Below, one piece after another: positions 25,690 to 33,342 of a DNA stretch of 64,000 nucleotides (the first letter of the stretch is position 1; the number at the start of each line of letters is the position of its first letter). The position numbers and the translations under genes are program-made. The notes under the pieces were generated by a model, which made no database searches, was not told the origin of the DNA, and was given only the letters and a program-made list of their open reading frames with translations. Source of the DNA: Alphaproteobacteria bacterium. Lineage in GTDB: Bacteria > Myxococcota_A > UBA796 > CAJQPC01. The stretch spans positions 248,001 through 312,000 of the forward strand of contig JACKEV010000012.1 in the NCBI GenBank assembly GCA_020632795.1, written 5' to 3'.

Positions 25690-26445
25690 TCAGGGCTGGT
25701 CCACCGCCGTGGGCGCCGCGCCCCGCGCGTCGTAGCGCCACCACCGGCCCTCCACCAGCCGCTCGTGGGGGAAGTAGGTGGCCTTGTAGGAGAGCTGGGC
25801 GCAGTCGGCGACGTAGAGGCCGAGGTAGTAGTGGCGGTAGCCGTTGCGCTTGAGCCAGGCGATCTCGGCGAGCACCGAGAACACGCCCAGCCGGCGCTCG
25901 GAGACGTCGGGGTCGAAGTAGAAGTAGACCGAGGAGGCGTCGCGGCGCCCCAGGTCCAGGATGCCCACCGCCAGGAGCTTGTCGCCCAGCATGTAGCGGG
26001 TCTCGATCGTGTCCGCGCAGCTCACCGCCAGCCAGTCGCGGTAGCGGCTCTGGGAGATGGCCCGCTCGCCCAGGCTCCGGGAGAGCTTGTGCTTGTTGAA
26101 CAGCCGCACCCGGTGCTTGTCCACCAGCGGCGGCCCGGCCACCACCCGCAGGTCCATGTTGCGCTTCCAGGTGCGACGCTGGGAGCGGCTGAAGGCGAAG
26201 TCCTCGATCGGCACCCGGATGCCCTGGCACGCGCTGCAGGAGGGGCAGGCGGGGTGGTAGAGGGTGCGGCCCACCCGGCGGTCCGCCTGGGCCAGCAGCT
26301 CGTCGAAGTCATCGGGGCCGATGCGCTCGGGGTACCAGCGCAGCGGCAGCACCGCCGTGCGGCCCTCCAGGTAGGGGCAGGCGTGCGGGGTCTGGTCGAC
26401 GAGCACGCCCTGGGGCGCGTTCTGCGGGTTCGGGGGGTGTTTCAC
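25690..26445 (-). CDS. bpt: Aspartate/glutamate leucyltransferase (arginyl-transferase family)
   Basis: A 251-residue enzyme that moves leucine from Leu-tRNA to N-terminal Asp or Glu of proteins, marking them for ClpAP degradation. The N-terminal ATE domain is seen in CPYLEGRTAVLPLRWY and CPSCSACQGIRVPI, and the C-terminal GNAT-like domain in GDKLLAVGILDLG, SVYFYFDPD and YRHYYLGLYVADC. The start is GTG at 26445, overlapping the upstream nitroreductase stop (GTGA). No ribosome site of its own is seen, so translation probably depends on that overlap. Confidence 0.87.
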   Translation of the reverse strand: MKHPPNPQNAPQGVLVDQTPHACPYLEGRTAVLPLRWYPERIGPDDFDELLAQADRRVGRTLYHPACPSCSACQGIRVPIEDFAFSRSQRRTWKRNMDLRVVAGPPLVDKHRVRLFNKHKLSRSLGERAISQSRYRDWLAVSCADTIETRYMLGDKLLAVGILDLGRRDASSVYFYFDPDVSERRLGVFSVLAEIAWLKRNGYRHYYLGLYVADCAQLSYKATYFPHERLVEGRWWRYDARGAAPTAVDQP

Positions 26446-27089
26446 CGGAGGACGGTCAGGACCTCGTCCAGGGGCTTGCGGGTCAGGTCGGGCACCGTCA
26501 CCCCAGGGGCGGGGTGGCCGACAGCCAGGAGCAGGTAGGCGCGCTCCCCCTTGGGGCGATCCAGGAGGGTCTTGAGGAAGTTCATGGGGGAGGGGGTGTG
26601 GGTGACCGAGACCAGGCCCGCGTTGTGGATGGCGGTGATCAGCACCCCCACGGCGATGCCCACGCTCTCGGACACGTAGTAGTTCTTGCCGGCGGGCCCC
26701 CGGAGCTGGGCGAACACCACGATGAGCCAGGGGGCGTCTTCGAGGTAGGGCTTGTGGGCGTTGGTGGCGAAGGGCTCCAGCGCCTTGAGCCACTCGTCGG
26801 GGAAGCGGGAGTCGTAGTTGCGGCGCTCCTCGGCCTCGGCGGCCTCCCGGATGCGGGCCTTGAGGTCGGGGTCGCTGACCGCGACGAAGTGCCAGGGCTG
26901 GCGATGCGCGCCGTTGGGGGCGGTGGACGCCGCGCGGATGACGTCCCGGATGACTTCCTCGGGCACAGGCTCCGTGGAGAAGCTGCGCACGGTGCGTCGG
27001 CCGTCGACGAACTCCGCGAAGCAGCGCGCCCGCTGGATCATCTCGTCGTCGTCGTAGCGTGGTGGGGTGTAGGGGACATGGTCCGGCAT
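26442..27089 (-). CDS. Nitroreductase-family flavoprotein, iodotyrosine-deiodinase-like
   Basis: A 215-residue FMN enzyme. The segment RRTVRSFSTEPVPEEVIRDV and then APNGAHRQPWHFVAV closely follows the FMN-binding pattern of the iodotyrosine deiodinase (IYD)/BluB branch, as do DAPWLIVVF and the SVGIAVGVLITAIHNAGL core. Bacterial IYD-like enzymes reduce aryl halides or nitro groups with NAD(P)H-supplied electrons. The substrate here is unknown. ATG at 27089 is used; ATG 27110 is possible. It is the first gene of a pair with bpt and is divergent from the enoyl-CoA hydratase gene. Confidence 0.82.
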   Translation of the reverse strand: MPDHVPYTPPRYDDDEMIQRARCFAEFVDGRRTVRSFSTEPVPEEVIRDVIRAASTAPNGAHRQPWHFVAVSDPDLKARIREAAEAEERRNYDSRFPDEWLKALEPFATNAHKPYLEDAPWLIVVFAQLRGPAGKNYYVSESVGIAVGVLITAIHNAGLVSVTHTPSPMNFLKTLLDRPKGERAYLLLAVGHPAPGVTVPDLTRKPLDEVLTVLR

Positions 27090-27180
27090 GGTGACACCAG
27101 GGTATCGCATCCACGCGCGGGTGGGCACCGGGCTATCCTGCCCCTCGGCGCGTCTCCTCCTCGATCCCCGGAGTCCACCT

Positions 27181-27906
27181 GTGTCCACCCCGACCCTGCG
27201 CGTGGCGGTCGACGGTCCGCTCACCGTGCTGCTGCTGGATCGCCCCCGCAAGGCGCACGCCTACGACCGGGCCACCCTCGACGCCCTGGGGGACGCCATC
27301 GCGAGGCTGGCCACGCCGGTGGTGGTGGTCGGCAGCACCGGGGGCGGGGCCTTCTGCGGCGGCGCCGACCTCGACGAGATGGCCCACGCCGACCCGCTCT
27401 CCGCCCTCGACCTGCGCTCCCAGGCGGTCTTCGACGCCCTCGCCCGCACCCCTCGGGTCACGATCGCGGCGGTCCAGGGGGCCGCGGTGGCCGGGGGCTG
27501 TGAGCTGGCCCTGGCCTGCGACCTGCGGGTGGCGGGCCCGAAGGCGCGCTTCTCCCTGCCTGAGACCGGGCTCGGCATCGTGCCCTCCGCGGGGGGCTGC
27601 ACCCGCCTGCCCCGCCTGATCGGCGCCCCGCGCGCCAAGGAGGTCATCCTCGGTGGTCGGGTGGTCGACGCGGACACCGCGCTGGCCTGGGGGCTGGTCA
27701 ACCGCCTGGCCGACGACCCCCTGGCCGAGGCGCGCGCGTGGGCCCTCGACATCGCGCGCCGCGACCCCCTGGCCTCCCGGCTGGCCAAGGCGGCCATCGA
27801 CGGGGTCGATGGGCTCGGGGTCGAGCGCCTGTCCGAGGCCCTGCTCTATGGCCGCCGAGTTGATAAGATGAGCGCTCGCTCCACGACGGAGGACGCGGAT
27901 GGATGA
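27181..27906 (+). CDS. Enoyl-CoA hydratase/isomerase family protein
   Basis: A 241-residue crotonase-fold protein with GTG start and GGAG 8 bases upstream. Oxyanion-hole segments are seen in GAFCGGADLDEM and VQGAAVAGGCELALACDLRVAG. The latter is followed by LPETGLGIVPSAGGCTRL, where Glu and neighbouring Gly residues occupy the catalytic region. It would hydrate or isomerise an acyl-CoA thioester. Its stop overlaps the start of the first cyclic-nucleotide-binding gene by 8 bases. This metabolic gene therefore begins an operon that is otherwise about signalling and surface structure. Confidence 0.85.
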   Translation: MSTPTLRVAVDGPLTVLLLDRPRKAHAYDRATLDALGDAIARLATPVVVVGSTGGGAFCGGADLDEMAHADPLSALDLRSQAVFDALARTPRVTIAAVQGAAVAGGCELALACDLRVAGPKARFSLPETGLGIVPSAGGCTRLPRLIGAPRAKEVILGGRVVDADTALAWGLVNRLADDPLAEARAWALDIARRDPLASRLAKAAIDGVDGLGVERLSEALLYGRRVDKMSARSTTEDADG

Positions 27907-28477
27907 TCCCGTCGACGCACTTCGCGAAGTCCAGCTCTTCAGACTCGTCCCCATCGAGCATGTCCGGCGCCTGATCGCCGCCGGCACGCAGGTCTCCTTC
28001 AAGCCCGGCGAGGTCGTGTTCGAGCGCGGCGAGCTGGGGGAGCACGCCCTGCTGGTCATCGAGGGCCGGCTGTCCGCCACCGTCGAGGGCAAGCAGAAGC
28101 TGCGGCGGGTCGGGGACATCTGGCCCGGCGAGATCGTGGGCGAGCTGGCCCTGCTGCAGCCCGATGTTCCCCGCAGCGCCACGGTCCGCGCCGCCGCGCC
28201 CTGCCAGTGCCTCGTGGTCACCCGCGAGCTGCTCCAGGGCACCGAGGGCAACCTGGCGGCGGTGGCCCTGGAGCAGCACATGCTCACCACGATGGCGCGC
28301 CGCATCCGCTCGACGAACCACGCCATCCGCATGCTCTGGCAGGAGCAGCGCGCCGAGGAGGGGCGGATGGCCAAGGCCCAGGAGCGGGCCGCCGGCCAGG
28401 CCAGCGGCGACAGCGACGAGAAGCCCACCACCCTGCGTGACCGCATCGCGGCGTTCTTCGGCGGAGGTCGCTCATGA
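27899..28477 (+). CDS. Cyclic-nucleotide-binding-domain protein
   Basis: 192 residues. The N-terminal CNB domain (about 5-125) has FKPGEVVFERGELGEHALLV, then GEIVGELALL and PRSATVRA. These keep the Glu that contacts the ribose and the Arg that contacts the phosphate in the phosphate-binding cassette, so it should bind cAMP or cGMP. There is no DNA-binding helix-turn-helix; the C-terminus is a charged helix ending in TTLRDRIAAFFGGG. It is therefore a signal-binding module rather than a CRP-type regulator. It overlaps the next gene by 4 bases (ATGA). Confidence 0.82.
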   Translation: MDDPVDALREVQLFRLVPIEHVRRLIAAGTQVSFKPGEVVFERGELGEHALLVIEGRLSATVEGKQKLRRVGDIWPGEIVGELALLQPDVPRSATVRAAAPCQCLVVTRELLQGTEGNLAAVALEQHMLTTMARRIRSTNHAIRMLWQEQRAEEGRMAKAQERAAGQASGDSDEKPTTLRDRIAAFFGGGRS

Positions 28478-29031
28478 ACCCCAAGCAGCTCATCGCCCAG
28501 AGCCGCCGCCTGATGGAGCGGCACGACCTGATGTTCGACGACCCCAAGCCGCTGGCCCGCATCCTGCACAAGTGCCTGCTTCAGCGGCTCGCCGACGGCG
28601 AGGTGCTCTGCAAGGAGCGCGAGCCCGGGGACGAGCTCTACTTCTTGCTGCACGGCAACATCGAGGTGCGGAAGCGTGACCTGACAGGTAACGTGCGCCG
28701 CCTGGTCACCCTCAAGGCGCCGACCATGTTCGGCCACATGGCCCTGGTCGACAAGTCGCCCCGCAGCGCCACCTGCGTCTCTGACGGTGACTCTGTCGTG
28801 GCCGTCCTGGATCGCCGCGCCTACCAGGCCCTGCTCAAGAAGTCCGATCAGATGGGCACCATCTTCAGGCACCTCCTGCTGTCGGCCATGGCCTCGCAGC
28901 TCGCCCGCGCGAACGACGAGATCCACGGGCTCATCGACCCGACGAAGCCCATCGGGGAGGACGACGACGTCACCAGCGAGGAGGGCCTCTTCCGCGCGTC
29001 CTCCACCCTGGAGGGCTGGTCTGCAGGTTAG
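28474..29031 (+). CDS. Second cyclic-nucleotide-binding-like protein, degenerate pocket
   Basis: 185 residues with a CNB fold (LADGEVLCKEREPGDELYFL, then GHMALVDKSPRSATC). The conserved cassette Glu is replaced: GHMAL in place of GELAL, while the Arg in PRSAT is kept. Nucleotide affinity may therefore be reduced or altered. The C-terminal helix region (SAMASQLARANDEIHGL) resembles that of the previous gene and suggests the two proteins could pair. It starts by ATGA overlap with the first CNB gene, and the kinase gene begins 41 bases later. Confidence 0.78.
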   Translation: MNPKQLIAQSRRLMERHDLMFDDPKPLARILHKCLLQRLADGEVLCKEREPGDELYFLLHGNIEVRKRDLTGNVRRLVTLKAPTMFGHMALVDKSPRSATCVSDGDSVVAVLDRRAYQALLKKSDQMGTIFRHLLLSAMASQLARANDEIHGLIDPTKPIGEDDDVTSEEGLFRASSTLEGWSAG

Positions 29032-29072
29032 AGTGTGTAGACCTGAAACTCCTCTGAGAAGGTTGCCCCCCT

Positions 29073-30770
29073 GTGAGTCTGCGTCCGGGCGATCGCATTG
29101 ATCGCTACGTCATCGAAGCCGTCCTCGGCGAGGGCGGCATGGCGGTGGTCTACCGCGCCCGGCACGTCGAGCTGGAGAGCATGCACGCCCTCAAGGTGCT
29201 GCACCTCAGCTCCGCGCACTTGAGGGAGCGCGCCATCCAGGAGGGCCGCATCCAGGCCCAGGTGCGCCACCCCAACATCGTCGCGGTCACCGACGTGGTG
29301 CGCACCGCGGACGGCGCGCCCGTGCTGGTGCTGGAGTACGTCGACGGGCCCTCCCTGGAGGGGTGGCTGGCCCACAACCGCCCCACCCTGGAGCAGATCG
29401 ATGCGCTGGTGGACGGCATCCTGGCCGGGGTGTCCGCCGCGCACGCCCACGGCCTGGTGCACCGGGACCTCAAGCCCGACAACGTGCTGCTCATGGCGAC
29501 CGTCGGCGGGCGCATCGTGCCCAAGGTCGCCGACTTCGGCCTGGCCAAGGTCGCCAGCGAGGTCATCCCCTCCAAGGGCTACGCCACCCGCTCCGGCGTG
29601 ATGATGGGCACGCCCGACTACATGGCCCCCGAGCAGATCCGCAGCGCCAAGCACGTCGATCAGCGGGCGGACGTCTTCGCCCTGGGGGCGATCCTCTACC
29701 GCATGACCACCGGGCGCATGCCGTTCCGCGGCGGGGACGTGCTCGAGGTGATGCAGGCGGTCAGCACCTGCACCTACACCCACCCCCGCTCGCTGATCCC
29801 CGACCTGCCCGACCGCATGGTGCGGGCCATCGAGGGGGCGCTGGTGGTCGACCCGGACCTGCGCATCGCGGACTGCGCCCGGCTGCGCTCCATCTGGTTC
29901 GGGGACTCCGGCGCGGAGGGCCCCCGCACGGTGGACGCGGGCGCCATCCCCTCGGAGTCGCTGCTGAACGCGCCGTCGTGGCCCTCGCAGCTCGCCCCGC
30001 TCCCGCCGGGCTACGACCCCGTCGCGGCGAGCCAGCCCACCCGGATGCCCTCCGAGGCCGTCGAGCAGGACCCGCTGGAGGACACCCGGGAGACCTTCCC
30101 GCTGGAGGCCCTCAACGCCCCCCAGGGGGCGCAGACGATCTTCCGGCCGGAGGGCGCCTCAGCGCCGTCTCCGACGCTCTCGCCGACGGACGCCCAGGCT
30201 CAGCCGGCCCGATCGCGGGGCCTGTGGCTGGCCGTGGGCGCGGGGGTGGTGCTCGCGGCGATGGTGCTCTGCATGGCGGGTCCCCCCTCCATCGGGCCGG
30301 AGGCGCCCCCGTCGGACCCCGTCGCGACGGGACCGTCCCGCGAGGCGCCGGCCGCAGACCAGCCCGTGGCGCGGGTCTCGGACCACGGCGCCACTGCGGC
30401 GGGCACCGAAGAGGGCGCTCCGACCGACCCGGAGCCCTCCCACGACGACGGCCTCGCCGCGCTCGACCCGGTCGACTCCACCCCGACGGTCCAGGAGGCG
30501 CCGCCGCCGCCCACACCGGCGCGCGACCCGGTCCCCGCCCCGCGGCGCTCGGGCGGCGCCCGCGTCTCCCTGGCCGGCGACCTGCGCGCCTACCTCATCA
30601 ACCGGGACAGCGGCGATCACTACCCGGCCACCGCCGCAGTGCCCCCCGGCGACTATGCCCTCCATGTCTTCTTTGACGAGAGCAAGGCCACCCCTGTCAT
30701 GGACCTGTCGTTGACCGAGGGGGAGACCCGATCTATCCAATGTCAGGAGATGATGCGGGTGTGCCGATGA
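29073..30770 (+). CDS. Transmembrane Ser/Thr protein kinase
   Basis: 565 residues, GTG start. The kinase domain (10-280) shows GEGGMAVVYRA, Lys41, HRDLKPDNVL at 130-139, DFG at 154-156 and YMAPEQ. A Pro/Ala/Asp-rich linker leads to one transmembrane helix at about 383-403 (GLWLAVGAGVVLAAMVL). An extracytoplasmic Pro-rich stalk follows, then a small beta domain near the end (ARVSLAGDLRAYLINRD ... PPGDYALHVFFDE), which resembles a PEGA-like sensor. Its stop overlaps the next gene (ATGA). Placement right after two CNB proteins suggests a kinase pathway that also reads cyclic nucleotides. Confidence 0.88.
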   Translation: MSLRPGDRIDRYVIEAVLGEGGMAVVYRARHVELESMHALKVLHLSSAHLRERAIQEGRIQAQVRHPNIVAVTDVVRTADGAPVLVLEYVDGPSLEGWLAHNRPTLEQIDALVDGILAGVSAAHAHGLVHRDLKPDNVLLMATVGGRIVPKVADFGLAKVASEVIPSKGYATRSGVMMGTPDYMAPEQIRSAKHVDQRADVFALGAILYRMTTGRMPFRGGDVLEVMQAVSTCTYTHPRSLIPDLPDRMVRAIEGALVVDPDLRIADCARLRSIWFGDSGAEGPRTVDAGAIPSESLLNAPSWPSQLAPLPPGYDPVAASQPTRMPSEAVEQDPLEDTRETFPLEALNAPQGAQTIFRPEGASAPSPTLSPTDAQAQPARSRGLWLAVGAGVVLAAMVLCMAGPPSIGPEAPPSDPVATGPSREAPAADQPVARVSDHGATAAGTEEGAPTDPEPSHDDGLAALDPVDSTPTVQEAPPPPTPARDPVPAPRRSGGARVSLAGDLRAYLINRDSGDHYPATAAVPPGDYALHVFFDESKATPVMDLSLTEGETRSIQCQEMMRVCR

Positions 30771-31594
30771 CCTGGGTGCTCATGATGATCGGGGTGGCCA
30801 GCGCAGGGGCGGAGAGCTGCGCCGGGGACCGCAGCGCCGAGGACATCTCGGCCCTGGTGGACCAGGCGGAGCAGAGCTTCGGCGACTTCGACGTGGAGGG
30901 CTTCGGTGAGGCCCTCGACGAGGCCTCCCTGGTGCTGCCCTGCCTCGCCGAGCCCCTCCCGCCCGCGCTCGCGGCCCGCTACCACCGGGCCCAGGGCCTG
31001 CGCCAGTTCGTCGCCGAGAGCGAGGACCGCGCCGCCCGCTCCTTCGCCGCGGCCCGCACCATCGAGCCGGAGTACAGCTTCCCCGAGACCCTGCTGCCCA
31101 AGGGCCACGCCGTCCGGCAGCTCTACGTGGCGGTCCCCCTGGAGAACGGCGAAACCGAGACCCTGCCCCACCCGAAGGAGGGCGAGCTGCTGCTGGACGG
31201 CACCGCCGGCGACGCCCGCCCGATGAGCTGGCCGGTCATCCTCCAGCACGTGGATGACGCGGGCGCGGTCCAGGTCACCGCCTACCTCTACCCCGAGGAC
31301 GCCCTCCCCCCCTACGAGATGAAGAGGCCCCCCATCGCGGCGCTGCCGTTCATCAAGACCCGCGCCCAGCTCGGCTTCTCGGCCGGGGCCATCGGGGGCG
31401 CGGTCGCCGCCGGGGCGCTGTACGGGGCCGCCGCCGCCGCCCGCGGCGACTTCGACGCGCCCCACCGGGACTGGTCCCTGGGTCAGTTCCAGGGCCAGCA
31501 GGGCAAGACCAACGGCCTGGTCGTCGCCTCGGGGGCGGTGGGGGTGCTGGCGGTGGGCAGCGGGGCGATGGCGGTCGTCTCGGGGCGGTGGTGA
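30767..31594 (+). CDS. Membrane protein partner of the kinase, unknown
   Basis: 275 residues. The signal MTWVLMMIGVASAGAESC precedes a helical repeat-like region (RSAEDISALVDQAEQSFGDF ... RYHRAQGLRQFVAESEDRAARSFAAARTIEPEY) that looks like a degenerate TPR. A beta segment follows with ELLLDGTAGDARP and VQVTAYLYPED. Two hydrophobic helices close the protein (GFSAGAIGGAVAAGALYGAA and LVVASGAVGVLAVGSGAMAV). The ATG at 30767 overlaps the kinase stop by 4 bases, so the two are translationally coupled and probably work together at the membrane. No family is recognised. Confidence 0.68.
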   Translation: MTWVLMMIGVASAGAESCAGDRSAEDISALVDQAEQSFGDFDVEGFGEALDEASLVLPCLAEPLPPALAARYHRAQGLRQFVAESEDRAARSFAAARTIEPEYSFPETLLPKGHAVRQLYVAVPLENGETETLPHPKEGELLLDGTAGDARPMSWPVILQHVDDAGAVQVTAYLYPEDALPPYEMKRPPIAALPFIKTRAQLGFSAGAIGGAVAAGALYGAAAAARGDFDAPHRDWSLGQFQGQQGKTNGLVVASGAVGVLAVGSGAMAVVSGRW

Positions 31595-31596
31595 CC

Positions 31597-33330
31597 ATGC
31601 GCGCCCTCCCCCTGATCGCGCTCCTGCTCGCCGGCTGCGTGTGGATCGACAAGGACACCTTCGACGACCGGCTGGACGTGGACGGCGACGGCTACGCCTG
31701 GGTGGAGTGGGGCGGCGAGGACTGCGACGACGACGACGCCAGCGTGTACCCCGGCGCCGACGACACCTGGTACGACGGGATCGACGCGGACTGCGCGGGG
31801 GACTCGGACTACGACGCCGACGGCGACGGCTTCAACAGTGCCTCCTACCCCGGCGGGGACGACTGCGACGACGCCGACCCCGACCGCTACCCGGGCGCGG
31901 CGGAGACCTGGTACGACGACGTCGACATGAACTGCGACGACACCGACGAGTACGACGCAGACGAGGACGGCTACGACAGCGACGCCTACGGGGGCGACGA
32001 CTGCGACGACCACAACAGCGACATCCACCCCGACGCGGTCGACGTCTGGTACGACGGGGTGGACGCGGACTGCGACGGCGCGAGCGACTACGACGCCGAC
32101 GGGGACGACCACGACAGCGACGCCTACGGGGGCGACGACTGCGACGACGACGACAGCGACATCAGCCCCAGCGCTGTCGACATCCCCTTCGACGAGATCG
32201 ACCAGAACTGCGACGGCCAGGACGCCGTGGACGCCGACGGTGACGGCCACGGGGCCCTCGCCTCGGGCGGGGACGACTGCGACGACGACGACGACACGAT
32301 CTTCCCCGGGGCCGACGACGACTGGTACGACGGGGTGGACGCGGACTGCGACGGCGCGAGCGACTACGATGCGGACCGGGACGGCTACGACAGCGATGCC
32401 TACGGGGGCGATGACTGCAACGACTTCCGCGCCGACCGGAACCCGGGGGCTGCTGAGGTCTGGTACGACAACGTCGACCAGGACTGCAGCGGGGGCAGCG
32501 ACTACGACGCGGACGGCGACGGCTACGACAGCGCCACCTACAGCGGCGACGACTGCGACGACGCCGACAGCACGATCAACCCCGGCGCCGCCGAGGTCTG
32601 GTACGACGGCGAGGACCGGGACTGCGACGGCGCGAGCGACTACGACCGGGACGGCGACGGCTACGACAGCGACACCTACGGGGGCACCGACTGCGACGAC
32701 ACCCGCGCGGCCTTGAACCCGGGGGCCGCCGAGGTCTGGTACGACAACGTCGACCAGGACTGCGACGGCGCGAGCGACTACGACGCCGACCGCGACGGCT
32801 ACGACAGCGCCTCCTATGGCGGCGACGACTGCAACGACTTCCGCGCTGATCGGAACCCGGGGGCCGTCGAGGTCTGGTACGACGGTGTGGACCAGGACTG
32901 CAGCGGGGGCAGCGACTACGACGCCGACAGCGATGGCTACGACAGCGACGCCTACGGGGGCACCGACTGCGACGACGCCGACCCCGCGTACAGCCCCGGG
33001 GTGGCCGAGGTCTGGTACGACGGCGTGGACCAGGACTGCGACGGGGCGAGCGACTACGACGCCGACGGCGACAGCTACGACAGCGACGCCTACGGAGGCA
33101 CCGACTGCGACGACGCCGCCGCCTCCGTCAACCCTGGCGCGTCCGATATATGGTATGATGGGATAGATGCGGACTGCGACGGGGCGAGCGACTACGACCG
33201 GGACGGGGACGGCTACGACAGCGAGGCGTACGGGGGCACCGACTGCGACGACTCCGACGACGCCATCCACCCCGGCGCCACCGAGCGCATCGACGGCATC
33301 GACAACAACTGCGACGGCCTCACGCTGTAG
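31597..33330 (+). CDS. Lipoprotein with twelve MopE-type metal-binding repeats
   Basis: 577 residues. The signal MRALPLIALLLAGCVWIDKD has lipobox LAGC with Cys14. Residue 27 to the end is twelve tandem units of about 46 residues with the pattern DADGDGYDS-x3-GG-DDCDD, then PGA-x3-WYDG, D-DCDG and SDY. This is the Asp/Cys-rich putative metal-binding motif of MopE-like proteins, expected to bind Ca or other metals on the cell surface; each unit has two Cys, allowing disulfides. It is the last gene of the 27181-33330 operon, two bases after the membrane partner. An in-frame GTG at 31591 is an alternative start. Confidence 0.85.
   Translation: MRALPLIALLLAGCVWIDKDTFDDRLDVDGDGYAWVEWGGEDCDDDDASVYPGADDTWYDGIDADCAGDSDYDADGDGFNSASYPGGDDCDDADPDRYPGAAETWYDDVDMNCDDTDEYDADEDGYDSDAYGGDDCDDHNSDIHPDAVDVWYDGVDADCDGASDYDADGDDHDSDAYGGDDCDDDDSDISPSAVDIPFDEIDQNCDGQDAVDADGDGHGALASGGDDCDDDDDTIFPGADDDWYDGVDADCDGASDYDADRDGYDSDAYGGDDCNDFRADRNPGAAEVWYDNVDQDCSGGSDYDADGDGYDSATYSGDDCDDADSTINPGAAEVWYDGEDRDCDGASDYDRDGDGYDSDTYGGTDCDDTRAALNPGAAEVWYDNVDQDCDGASDYDADRDGYDSASYGGDDCNDFRADRNPGAVEVWYDGVDQDCSGGSDYDADSDGYDSDAYGGTDCDDADPAYSPGVAEVWYDGVDQDCDGASDYDADGDSYDSDAYGGTDCDDAAASVNPGASDIWYDGIDADCDGASDYDRDGDGYDSEAYGGTDCDDSDDAIHPGATERIDGIDNNCDGLTL
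31675..33327 (+). repeat. Twelve tandem ~138-bp repeats coding 46-residue metal-binding units
   Basis: Units are 46 residues (one is 47, the last shorter). Inner units are highly alike at both protein and DNA level, for example units 6 and 9, which share GGDDCNDFRADRNPGA and DQDCSGGSDY. The first, fourth and last units differ most. This is the usual picture for an array growing by unequal recombination within its middle. Confidence 0.85.
33151..33159 (+). promoter_or_regulatory. Extended -10 element inside repeat 11
   Basis: TGG-TATGAT is an extended -10 (TGn plus five of six matches to TATAAT). It lies in a short AT-rich island made of synonymous codons (33145-33172) that break the otherwise strict G/C third positions. 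A transcript from here would run into the convergent FHA-regulator gene as antisense RNA. No -35 is evident. Confidence 0.3.
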
Positions 33331-33342
33331 GCCGCCTGGCCC

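Noticed and set aside
31483..33270. 595-residue valine-rich repeat protein on the reverse strand
   Set aside because: It is the antisense reading of the Asp/Gly repeat array; the repeats come from the forward gene.
31675..33327. CRISPR-like array
   Set aside because: The repeats are adjacent, about 138 bp, in frame and protein-coding, with no spacers or cas genes.
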